Notes under the pieces: model-generated
What the model was told of the DNA's origin: nothing
Database searches by the model: none
What the model saw: the letters and a program-made list of their open reading frames with translations, nothing else
Position numbers and translations under genes: made by a program
Assembly (NCBI GenBank): GCA_947441875.1
Contig: CANEUR010000014.1
Location: 1 to 11,887 of the forward strand
Reading direction: 5' to 3'
Source of the DNA: Rickettsiales bacterium
Lineage (GTDB): Bacteria > Pseudomonadota > Alphaproteobacteria > Rickettsiales > UBA1997
DNA length: 11,887 bases
In this document: positions 1-6,106 of the stretch, piece after piece
Numbering within the stretch: the stretch's first letter is position 1
How the letters are laid out: every line of letters begins with the position of its first letter

Positions 1-392
1 TAGGCAGGCTAGCTTCGGTGGTTGCCAAAATGTTAAAAGGTAAGCACAAGCCCACCTACACTCCAAATCAAAATTGTGGCGATCATATTGTTATTATTAA
101 TGCCGATAAAATTCAGCTCACTGGCAAAAAATACCTCAATAAGCAATACTACTGGCACACTGGCTACCCAGGGGGCATTAAAAATACCAATCCTCGGCAA
201 ATTTTAGAAGGCAAACATCCGCAAAGAGTTTTAGAATATGCTGTTGAAAGAATGTTAGCCAGAGGCCCGCTACAACGCGATATTTTAAATAATCTACACA
301 TTTATGCTGGCTCTACTCACAAACACCAAGGGCAAACTCCACAAGTTCTTGATGTTGCTTCGTTAAATCGTAAAAATACCAAAACTAATTAA
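1..392 (+). CDS. rplM: 50S ribosomal protein L13, 5' end cut by window
   Basis: Large-subunit ribosomal protein L13, which binds 23S rRNA and acts early in 50S assembly. The reading frame (codons from position 3) is open to the window edge and reads GRLAS just upstream of a GTG at 18. This matches the L13 segment LGRLAS...LRGKHKP, so the GTG is internal and the true start lies off the window, roughly 20-25 residues earlier. Family landmarks include GKHKPTYTP, VIINADKIQLTGKK, YYWHTGYPGG and RMLARGPLQRDI, then an AG.HKHQGQ.PQVLDV stretch near the end. The stop codon is 2 nt before the rpsI start, the usual rplM-rpsI arrangement, and the two are surely co-transcribed. The identification is firm; only the N-terminus is missing. 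Confidence 0.96.
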   Translation, partial: GRLASVVAKMLKGKHKPTYTPNQNCGDHIVIINADKIQLTGKKYLNKQYYWHTGYPGGIKNTNPRQILEGKHPQRVLEYAVERMLARGPLQRDILNNLHIYAGSTHKHQGQTPQVLDVASLNRKNTKTN

Positions 393-394
393 TT

Positions 395-871
395 ATGTCT
401 ATTACCATCAAAGAACAATTAGCTAAAATAATCAACACCGAAGAACAAGTTGCTGTTGTCACTAAAATAAAACAAGTCGATTCTCTAGGCAGGGCATATG
501 CCACAGGTAAGCGCAAAAATGCCATCGCTAAAGTTTGGTTAAAAAAAGGTAATGGCAAAATTACTGTTAATAACCAAGATGTTAGCTCTTATTTTGGTCG
601 AGAAATTTTGGTAAACATTGCCTCATCTAGCTTTGAAGCTACTCAAAACCAACAAAAATTCGATGTTGTTGCTCAGCTACTTGGCGGTGGTAAAAGCGGC
701 CAAGCTGGCGCTTTATTGCACGGCATTAGCAAAGCCTTGGTGTTGTTTGATCCTAACAATCATCAAGTTTTACGCCATCAAGGTTTCTTAACACGCGATT
801 CTCGTGTTGTTGAACGCAAAAAATACGGCTACAAAAAAGCCAGAAAAGGTCAAACCTACCGCAAGAGATAA
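395..871 (+). CDS. rpsI: 30S ribosomal protein S9
   Basis: Small-subunit ribosomal protein S9, whose C-terminal tail reaches the P-site tRNA. The 158-residue protein has about 30 extra N-terminal residues before the conserved core, as in many alphaproteobacterial S9 proteins. The core begins at YATGKRKNAIAKVW and continues with GKITVNNQDVSSYFGRE, LLGGGKSGQAGALLHGISKAL and LTRDSRVVERKKYG. It ends in the basic tail KARKGQTYRKR, with the terminal Lys-Arg typical of the family. The ATG lies 2 nt after the rplM stop. Downstream the transcript runs toward a degraded region with no convincing intrinsic terminator. Confidence 0.97.
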   Translation: MSITIKEQLAKIINTEEQVAVVTKIKQVDSLGRAYATGKRKNAIAKVWLKKGNGKITVNNQDVSSYFGREILVNIASSSFEATQNQQKFDVVAQLLGGGKSGQAGALLHGISKALVLFDPNNHQVLRHQGFLTRDSRVVERKKYGYKKARKGQTYRKR

Positions 872-926
872 AACTCAAGAAACTAAAATCTTAATAACCA
901 TCGCTTTTGACAAGGTTTATTTACAT

Positions 927-1334
927 CTAATCTATTATCGGTTGTCTGTAAAAATATTTAGCAAGCATACAAGCAGATAGTTGCTTGCAATGCTCTAAAC
1001 TTTTTTCGATTTGCTTTTCGGCTTGGTTGATTTTTGTTAAAATATTAGTTAGTTTTTTACTGCTGTTACAACAAGTGGATATTTTCCAGGTATCGCATTT
1101 TTTATGCCAGTAATTCGTTTTTCTACGATAAATAAATCGTCAATTCTAACTCATAAAATATTTTTTGAAATAAACAAAATTTCGTTTTTGTTTATCTTTG
1201 GCAAGGGTTTGTCTTTTTTGAGTTTTTTTTCAGCAATGAGTTTTTGTTTTTCTTGCGATATTTTTTTAAAAGTTTGCTAGCTAGCTCAATATTTGGGTTT
1301 GCTTCCCAATTTTTGTTTTTTGCCAATCTCTCAT
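927..1334 (-). pseudogene. Decayed type I restriction specificity subunit (hsdS) remnant
   Basis: Minus-strand remnant in several frames. It opens with ATG at 1334 (MRDWQKTKIG, like many HsdS N-termini), 2 nt after an in-frame TAG at 1339-1337. A frame change then gives NWEANPNIELASKLLKK followed by KLIAEKKLKKDKPLP and KNEILF. This resembles the central conserved region of HsdS (Q.P.DEPAS.LL..I..EK..LI...KIKKEKPLP..). A TGA sits where the family usually has Trp (..W-VRLGDLF), then DDLFIVEKRITGIKN and GKYPLVVTA follow as in the start of a second target-recognition domain. Most of that domain is gone. The frame resumes at INQAEKQIEKSLEHCKQL, resembling the C-terminal conserved helix, and stops at 929-927. 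Target domain 1 and most of domain 2 are deleted, so no working product is expected. The 55 bases between rpsI and this remnant hold nothing recognisable. The family match is from memory of conserved segments, not from an alignment. Confidence 0.7.
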
Positions 1335-1385
1335 AACTACTCCCTGATTTGTGCTAAAATATTTTTGATTTCGTTAAAAGAATTT

Positions 1386-1619
1386 TCAAGCATTTGCTGT
1401 AATTTTTTGTCGCCCACCTTCTGTTAAGTGTAGCGCTTCTTCTGTTACAATTTCAGCAGTTAAGAACTTTTTTTCTTCTATAATCATATTTGCAAATCTT
1501 TTTTTTATATTAGATTTTTCGTCTGTTTTGGGTTCTGAATAATAAATATGTTTAAGCTTTTTACGATCGTCAAATGTTGGATTGTAACTCCTAAAAAGGG
1601 ATTCGTTTTTTTTATTCAT
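1386..1619 (-). CDS. Small hypothetical protein, possibly a broken gene
   Basis: A 77-codon charged, lysine- and glutamate-rich ORF with no recognised domain. It lies immediately upstream of the hsdS remnant on the same strand. The tail seems frameshifted: after LHLTEGG, a one-base shift opens a frame reading DKKLQQMLENSFNEIKNILA, a plausible coiled-coil end that stops at 1339-1337, just 2 nt before the hsdS-like ATG. That tight stop-start spacing resembles an hsdM/hsdS junction, so the ORF could be the eroded end of the modification subunit gene. I cannot confirm this from motifs, because no methylase motif is present. A GGAG lies about 20 nt upstream of the ATG, too far to be a good ribosome site. 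It may not be expressed. Confidence 0.35.
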   Translation of the reverse strand: MNKKNESLFRSYNPTFDDRKKLKHIYYSEPKTDEKSNIKKRFANMIIEEKKFLTAEIVTEEALHLTEGGRQKITANA

Positions 1620-1671
1620 AAAATTATAAATTTATTTCTCCATTCGATTAAACTCTTTAAAGTGCTAATTT

Positions 1672-2586
1672 TTAAATTGGAAAATGCCAATTTTTAGGAA
1701 GTGGGGCGGTGATAATTAAATTTTTTTGTTGTTGATAGTTTTTAACAACAACTTGCCAAGAATGTAGGCACAGTGTATTAGAAATTTCTTTTTGCTTAAC
1801 TTTAATACCACCATATTTTATGTCGTTAATAATGGGATGACCAATTTCTTTACAATGTACTCTGAGTTGATGTGTTTTACCTGTAATGGGTTGTAATTTA
1901 AGTAAACTATAATTTTGATGTGTTTTTTGGCAAAAAAATTTAGTGATAGCGATATTGTTTTTGTTGATAGTAGAGTTAAGATTGGCAAAATTAGGGCAGG
2001 GGGCAACTTTTTCGTTTTTACCGAGTTTTTGTTTAGCGATCGGAATATTTATTTCTCCGGATGTTTTTTTAACCAATCCTAAAACAATAGCAAAATAAGT
2101 TTTACTAATGTTTTTTTGTTTGAATTGCTGATATAAAAAATTAGCAGTTTCTGAGTTTTTAGCAATCAGTAATAAGCCACTAGTATCTTTATCGAGCCGA
2201 TGCACTAGATGATATTTTTTATCTTTTACAAAATCATCCACCGAAATTTTAATACCACTACCGCCTTGAGTGGCAAGGCCAGATGGTTTATTTATAGCGA
2301 TAATATTTTCATCTTCATAAATAGTATTTTGCCAAAAATTATTTATTTGAGCTGGATTTAATTTATTTTTAGGTATAGTTAATAAAGAATTATGATTGAT
2401 GTTAATAGTAATATTAATCATATCGTTTGGTTGTAGCTGATGATTAATTGCTACTTTTTGTTGATTAACTTTGATTTTTTTGGTGCGAATTAGTTTTTGC
2501 AGTAGTGCCACACTAGTGCCAAATTGTTTGTGTAAAAAACGATCGAGTCGACTACAATAAGAAAGTGAATAAATGATGTTTTGCAT
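1672..2586 (-). CDS. rluC: RluC/RluD-family 23S rRNA pseudouridine synthase
   Basis: Converts specific uridines of 23S rRNA to pseudouridine. I chose the ATG at 2586 (304 residues) rather than the upstream ATG at 2625, because the longer form would overlap erpA and adds only a non-conserved hydrophobic stretch. An S4-type RNA-binding segment occupies about residues 12-60 (SRLDRFL...KLIRTKKIKVNQQKV). The catalytic motif HRLDKDTSG is at 129-137, with Asp132 the expected nucleophile. Later come GKTHQLRVHC and GHPIINDIKYGG, typical of the RsuA/RluA superfamily. NKPSGLATQGGSGI at 99-112 resembles RluC (GGSG) more than RluD, so RluC (E. coli positions 955, 2504, 2580) is my preferred name, though the exact target is inference. 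The start is 8 nt after the erpA stop, so it is probably the last gene of the minus-strand unit. Confidence 0.85.
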   Translation of the reverse strand: MQNIIYSLSYCSRLDRFLHKQFGTSVALLQKLIRTKKIKVNQQKVAINHQLQPNDMINITININHNSLLTIPKNKLNPAQINNFWQNTIYEDENIIAINKPSGLATQGGSGIKISVDDFVKDKKYHLVHRLDKDTSGLLLIAKNSETANFLYQQFKQKNISKTYFAIVLGLVKKTSGEINIPIAKQKLGKNEKVAPCPNFANLNSTINKNNIAITKFFCQKTHQNYSLLKLQPITGKTHQLRVHCKEIGHPIINDIKYGGIKVKQKEISNTLCLHSWQVVVKNYQQQKNLIITAPLPKNWHFPI

Positions 2587-2594
2587 TGATAAAA

Positions 2595-2942
2595 TTATAT
2601 GGCAAAGGAAGAACCGCAACCGCATTTAGCTGTGGCATTTGGATTGTTGACCTTAAAATATGATGCTCCTAGCTCTGTTATAAAATCGATGCTAGAATTT
2701 TGTAAATAACTAGCAGAGAGTTGATCTGTTTTCGCTAAAACGGTTTGTTCATTTTGATAAATAATAACATCTTGCTCGTTATTTTGCTGATCTTGTAAAC
2801 TAAAAATATATTGAAAACCACTACATCCGCCACCTTCGACACTAATAAAAAGTAATTTATTGCTATTTTCTAGTTTGCTGGTAATTTGTTGTATTTGAGA
2901 AATTGCTGAAGCAGTAAGATTGATGTTAAAATCATTAGACAT
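2595..2942 (-). CDS. erpA: A-type iron-sulfur carrier, ErpA-like
   Basis: HesB/IscA/ErpA family carrier that receives Fe-S clusters from the assembly scaffold and passes them to apo-proteins. The 115-residue protein is full length. The three cluster-ligand cysteines are present: Cys40 in GGGCSGFQY and Cys107 and Cys109 in KCGCGSSFAI at the C-terminus. The NPNA.AKCGCGSSF ending and GGGCSGFQY segment are closer to ErpA than to IscA or SufA, so I use erpA, with paralogue assignment inferred. The ATG overlaps the last 8 nt of the hisE-like gene in another frame, which suggests translational coupling. It is not next to isc or suf genes in this window. Confidence 0.88.
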   Translation of the reverse strand: MSNDFNINLTASAISQIQQITSKLENSNKLLFISVEGGGCSGFQYIFSLQDQQNNEQDVIIYQNEQTVLAKTDQLSASYLQNSSIDFITELGASYFKVNNPNATAKCGCGSSFAI

Positions 2943-3249
2943 TTTGAGTGTGATTGCGGTTGTGTAATTCGTTATAAAGTTGTTCTAAACTAATGTTTTG
3001 GCTGGCAAGCAACACAAATAAATGATAAATTAAATCACAAGATTCGTTAACAAGATTTTTAGTATTTTGCTGACTAGGTTGCAGGGCAGAAAGTAGCCCG
3101 GCGATAGTTGTTTCTACTCCTTCTTCGCCAATTTTTTGCACTAATAATTGATAGTCATTAGAAAGTTTATAAGTGTAAGAGTTATTGTTTGGTTGTGCTA
3201 TTTTTTTTTGTATAAGCTCAAACAACTGTGAGAAATTTAGTTGTGTCAT
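2935..3249 (-). CDS. hisE: HisE-like phosphoribosyl-ATP pyrophosphatase (MazG superfamily)
   Basis: A 104-residue all-alpha pyrophosphohydrolase of the HisE type. In histidine synthesis HisE hydrolyses phosphoribosyl-ATP to phosphoribosyl-AMP and diphosphate. Family signs are the NSYTYKL segment (usually GSYTAKL), the metal-binding helix KIGEEGVETTIA (HisE: KVGEE..E..IA) and the second acidic helix NESCDLIYHLFVLL (usually EaADLlYH). A closing ISLEQLYNELHNR follows. Glu, Glu and Asp metal ligands appear intact. No other histidine gene lies in the window: neighbours are a NadD fusion upstream and erpA overlapping downstream. The true substrate could be phosphoribosyl-ATP or a non-canonical nucleotide, as in house-cleaning MazG relatives. 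A 9-bp inverted repeat ends exactly at its start codon. Confidence 0.8.
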   Translation of the reverse strand: MTQLNFSQLFELIQKKIAQPNNNSYTYKLSNDYQLLVQKIGEEGVETTIAGLLSALQPSQQNTKNLVNESCDLIYHLFVLLASQNISLEQLYNELHNRNHTQNV

Positions 3250-3300
3250 AAGTTTAGAATTTTCTATAATGAAACCAATACTACCATTAAATCTAAACTT
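3250..3300 (-). promoter_or_regulatory. Inverted repeat abutting the hisE start codon
   Basis: AAGTTTAGA at 3250-3258 and TCTAAACTT at 3292-3300 are a perfect 9-bp inverted repeat around a 33-nt loop. On the minus-strand transcript one arm ends directly at the hisE AUG, so folding would occlude the ribosome landing site. No obvious Shine-Dalgarno is present. On the plus strand the repeat is followed by a T run, but no plus-strand gene needs a terminator there. The arms are AT-rich and the loop is long, so the fold may be weak. Confidence 0.35.
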
Positions 3301-3339
3301 TCTTTTTTTAAATGCAAGATAAATTTTTTTAAAAATTAA

Positions 3340-5124
3340 CTAAAATTGTTTAGACCCTAAAACAATATTACAAGCATCATCAAAACTATCGCCAAGCATT
3401 GAAATTAGTGCAGGGCAATGCATATTCATTTCTCCTAAAAAAAATGCATTAGCATCTGATGTTTTAGCGATAAAATCAAGGCCCATAAAATGTACATTGC
3501 TGTATTTTTGGCTATTTTCTTGCAGGTATTGTAAAGCTTGGTTAATAAAAGGTTGTAATTTTTTTAAATATTGATCGGCATTGGTTATGATTGATTGCCC
3601 CTTGGTGACGCAAGTTGTAAAGCCAGTTTGCGGTTGAGTAATTTTCTGCCGAAAAACAGTTCCTGCTACATAAAATTGTTGTTGAATATTTTTTAGTAAA
3701 ATAGTGCGAAAATCGCCAATTTCAATTCCTAGTAAAAAAGGTTGCAGTAAAATTTCTTCACCATAAAAATTGATGATTTCTTGTTGAGAATCTTGATTAT
3801 TATTTTGCAAACATTGTTTTTGAAGTAGATTTGTTAAAAAATTAGCTTGTAATGTTGGCGAAGCTTGTAAAATATGATTATTGACTAAATATTGTTGAGT
3901 ATTTAAGATATTTATTGTTTCTTTTTGGTTAGTAAATTCAATACTAAAAACACCAATTGATTGAGCGGAATCTTTGGGTTTAACAACTATTTTAATATTT
4001 GGCAAATATGGATATAATTTTTTAAAATTAGCAATTACTTGTGAAAAAGCATCAGATATTTGTTGTTGATCTTGCCATAGATGTTTTGTTTTTAAAGATA
4101 CGGTTGGGGTAGAGAGATTGTTGATATATTCTTTATCAGATAAATTTATTGGACAATGAATATTGCTAAATTTTTGCTGTAATTTTATTAAAAATTGCAA
4201 AAAATTTTCTGAGCCATAAGGTGGAAAAGGTTTTTTTATTGGCTCTAAACGATTTAATAAAGTGGCTTCTTTAAAAATTTGCTCTACTTCTTGTTTATTT
4301 ATGATATTTTTTAAGAGATTCTCTATGTTAAAATATTGCGAAACTGTGCTTAAAATATGTTTTTGTTGCTGTTTAGCTTTATGGCGAATCAGATTGTTTT
4401 CGTTTTTATATTGATTTAATAATTGTAAAGCAATATCTTGATTTAAAGCTAATAAATTGGGAGTTTTATCAAAAATATCATGATATTTTGATATATCTAG
4501 AAAATATACTTTTTTACCTTGCGAAGCACTTATTAAAGCATAAAATAAGGTGCTGTTTAAACCTACAGACATATTTTCTACTGGCTCGTTATTGATAATT
4601 ACTAGTTTTTCATTTCTCATATTACTTGCCGAAAGAGGGTTGGTTTTGGTAAAAAATATTGGCATTTTTAGTTGAGTTTTTTTGGTTAAACAATAGGCCT
4701 TAGTTTTTTTAGCATTAAGTAAGATATTTTTCTGTAAAATATTACGTGCAAAAATAACAATTTGAATAGTTTTAGCCAAGCTTTTAAAATTTTGCCATTT
4801 GTGCATTTGAGCCAAGCAATCGGCACCGCAAATCAAAAAAAATTGTTGTTTTAAATGTTTTTTTTGTAATTTTTTAACTAGTAAAAAAGTAAAATAGTAG
4901 GGTTGATTTTGACAGATAATTTTTGGTTGATTTTTGGTGATTTTTTTACATAAAGCAAATCTTGTTGCATAAGGTAGGTATTGATCTTGTTCTTTAAAAG
5001 GGTTTTGTAAAGTAGGTAACCACCAAAGTTGATTTAGTTTTAGTTTTTGTATGGCAAGTTTGCTTAAATGCACATGGCCAAGATGTGGCGGATTAAAACT
5101 ACCTCCAAGTAATCCAATTTTCAT
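3340..5124 (-). CDS. nadD: NadD fused to a glutathione-synthetase-like ATP-grasp ligase
   Basis: One uninterrupted 594-codon frame holding two enzymes. Residues 1 to about 170 are nicotinate-nucleotide adenylyltransferase, which makes deamido-NAD from nicotinate mononucleotide and ATP: GGSFNPPHLGH at 7-17 (nucleotide binding), GADCLAQMHKW at 100-110, and LSASNMR at 164-170 in the place of the (S)STxxR motif. The usual 25-30 C-terminal residues of NadD are absent. From about 173 the protein resembles glutathione synthetase: VGLNSTLFYALISA, then LNRLEPIKKPFPPYG at 290-304 (GshB: nR.dPmkPPFpP.G), VVKPKDSAQSIGVFSIEF at 380-397 (ATP-grasp lysine and glycine loop), LLQPFLLGIEIGDFRTILL (GD.R motif, D471), and GEMNMHCPA at 564-572 (metal-binding Glu/Asn). 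No signal peptide or membrane segment is seen, so it is cytoplasmic. The start is 26 nt after the ubiA stop. The ligase substrate is unknown; glutathione synthesis is one option. Confidence 0.85.
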   Translation of the reverse strand: MKIGLLGGSFNPPHLGHVHLSKLAIQKLKLNQLWWLPTLQNPFKEQDQYLPYATRFALCKKITKNQPKIICQNQPYYFTFLLVKKLQKKHLKQQFFLICGADCLAQMHKWQNFKSLAKTIQIVIFARNILQKNILLNAKKTKAYCLTKKTQLKMPIFFTKTNPLSASNMRNEKLVIINNEPVENMSVGLNSTLFYALISASQGKKVYFLDISKYHDIFDKTPNLLALNQDIALQLLNQYKNENNLIRHKAKQQQKHILSTVSQYFNIENLLKNIINKQEVEQIFKEATLLNRLEPIKKPFPPYGSENFLQFLIKLQQKFSNIHCPINLSDKEYINNLSTPTVSLKTKHLWQDQQQISDAFSQVIANFKKLYPYLPNIKIVVKPKDSAQSIGVFSIEFTNQKETINILNTQQYLVNNHILQASPTLQANFLTNLLQKQCLQNNNQDSQQEIINFYGEEILLQPFLLGIEIGDFRTILLKNIQQQFYVAGTVFRQKITQPQTGFTTCVTKGQSIITNADQYLKKLQPFINQALQYLQENSQKYSNVHFMGLDFIAKTSDANAFFLGEMNMHCPALISMLGDSFDDACNIVLGSKQF

Positions 5125-5150
5125 AGTGAATTGTCGCTTTTAGGTTAGAA

Positions 5151-6011
5151 TTAACTTAACATAATTGCAAATAAAAAGACTATCATTAAAATAGGGGTTT
5201 TTTTAAAAAAAATTAAACATTGCTGATGATTAGATAAATTGCATTGCTTGATAGAAAATGCCTGATATAAAAATAAAATAAAAGTAATTGCAAAATAAGA
5301 TAAGCTTAATTTTTCAACTGAGCCTAAAACTAAAATACTAAAAAACATTAATAAATTTAACATTTGTAAAATAATTTTAGCTTTGATGCCAAAAGCTATA
5401 GCTGTTGATTTTGTGCCTATTTTTAGATCGTCTTCAAGATCTTGAAAAGCATAAATTGTGTCGTAAATGATGGTCCAGACAAGGTGAATTAAAAATAAAA
5501 TTATAATTCCCTCGGAAATATCGTTTAAGATAGCAAAACTTGCCATAAAAACACCTAAATTAAAGGTAAAACCTAAGATAATTTGCGGAAAATAGGTTAT
5601 TCTTTTACTTAATGGGTAAATTAGCACTAAAAAAAAGGCGAAAACACCAGTAATTATAGTTTTTAAATTGAACTGTATCAAAACTATAAAAGAGCAAAAT
5701 AATAGCAAGAAAAGAAAAATTAAGGCTTCTGTTTTGCTAATTAAACCAAGGGCGATAGGGCGATTTTTGGTTCTGGTAACTTTAGCATCGAATTTCGCAT
5801 CGAGTAAATCGTTTATCACGCAGCCTGCACTTCTCATTAAGATGGCTCCCATAGTAAAAAGTAACACAATTTTAGCAAGAATGAAATAATCTGGATCTGG
5901 CAATATTTTTACTGCCAAGGCGATAGAGCAAAAAGAAGGTAACAGCAATAAAAAAACACCAACAGGATTATTAATTCGAGAAAGTTTTAAATAACTAATA
6001 ATTTTTGACAT
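5151..6011 (-). CDS. ubiA: 4-hydroxybenzoate polyprenyltransferase
   Basis: Integral membrane prenyltransferase that joins a polyprenyl diphosphate to 4-hydroxybenzoate in ubiquinone synthesis. The 286-residue length fits the family. The N-terminus YLKLSRINNPVGVFLLLLP matches the UbiA opening (YlrL.R.dkPiG..LLl.P). The first Mg-diphosphate motif is NDLLDAKFD at 67-75, followed by RTKNRPIALG; the second is YDTIYAFQDLEDD at 183-195. About eight or nine hydrophobic segments fill the rest. It is the first gene of the minus-strand unit, diverging from pccA across 95 nt. It ends 26 nt before the nadD fusion. The strong DxxxD and YDT..A.QD motifs make the UbiA assignment more likely than a heme O synthase or chlorophyll synthase relative. 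Confidence 0.93.
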   Translation of the reverse strand: MSKIISYLKLSRINNPVGVFLLLLPSFCSIALAVKILPDPDYFILAKIVLLFTMGAILMRSAGCVINDLLDAKFDAKVTRTKNRPIALGLISKTEALIFLFLLLFCSFIVLIQFNLKTIITGVFAFFLVLIYPLSKRITYFPQIILGFTFNLGVFMASFAILNDISEGIIILFLIHLVWTIIYDTIYAFQDLEDDLKIGTKSTAIAFGIKAKIILQMLNLLMFFSILVLGSVEKLSLSYFAITFILFLYQAFSIKQCNLSNHQQCLIFFKKTPILMIVFLFAIMLS

Positions 6012-6106
6012 AACAAAATAATTTGCTTTTTTATTTAATGAGCTTAAAATTATTGCATTATTTTTTTAACTTGCAAATAGATTTATATCAAAAACATAAT
6101 ATTAGT
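6012..6106. promoter_or_regulatory. Divergent ubiA/pccA promoter region
   Basis: The 95-nt gap between two divergent starts must hold both promoters. For ubiA (minus strand), TTGCAA at 6076-6071, a 16-nt spacer and AATAAT at 6054-6049 make a plausible sigma-70 pair. For pccA (plus strand), TTGCAT at 6053-6058 with TAGATT at 6078-6083 is possible, though the 19-nt spacer is long. TTGCAA at 6071-6076 is palindromic and could serve both strands. Any AT-rich gap yields such matches, so the exact boxes are tentative. Confidence 0.35.

Noticed and set aside
891..921. Possible terminator after rpsI
   Set aside because: AATAACC and GGTTTATT can pair only with a bulge around a 14-nt loop, and no T run follows. 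It is too weak to call.
1274..1286. GCTAGCTAGC palindromic run
   Set aside because: It falls within the ELASK codons of the hsdS remnant's conserved region, so coding history explains it.
1647..1669. Imperfect palindrome after the rluC stop
   Set aside because: Only the outer ATTA/TAAT and the central CTTTAAAG match. There is no T run on the minus strand, so it is not a supported terminator.
2587..2625. Longer start for the pseudouridine synthase
   Set aside because: It would overlap the end of erpA and add 13 non-conserved residues. The ATG at 2586 is cleanly 8 nt after the erpA stop.
6023..6106. N-terminal extension of PccA from the ATG at 6023
   Set aside because: The 28 extra residues are hydrophobic, lack family similarity and would begin only 12 nt from the ubiA start, leaving no room for the divergent promoters. 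The conserved KLLIANRGEIA begins just after the ATG at 6107.
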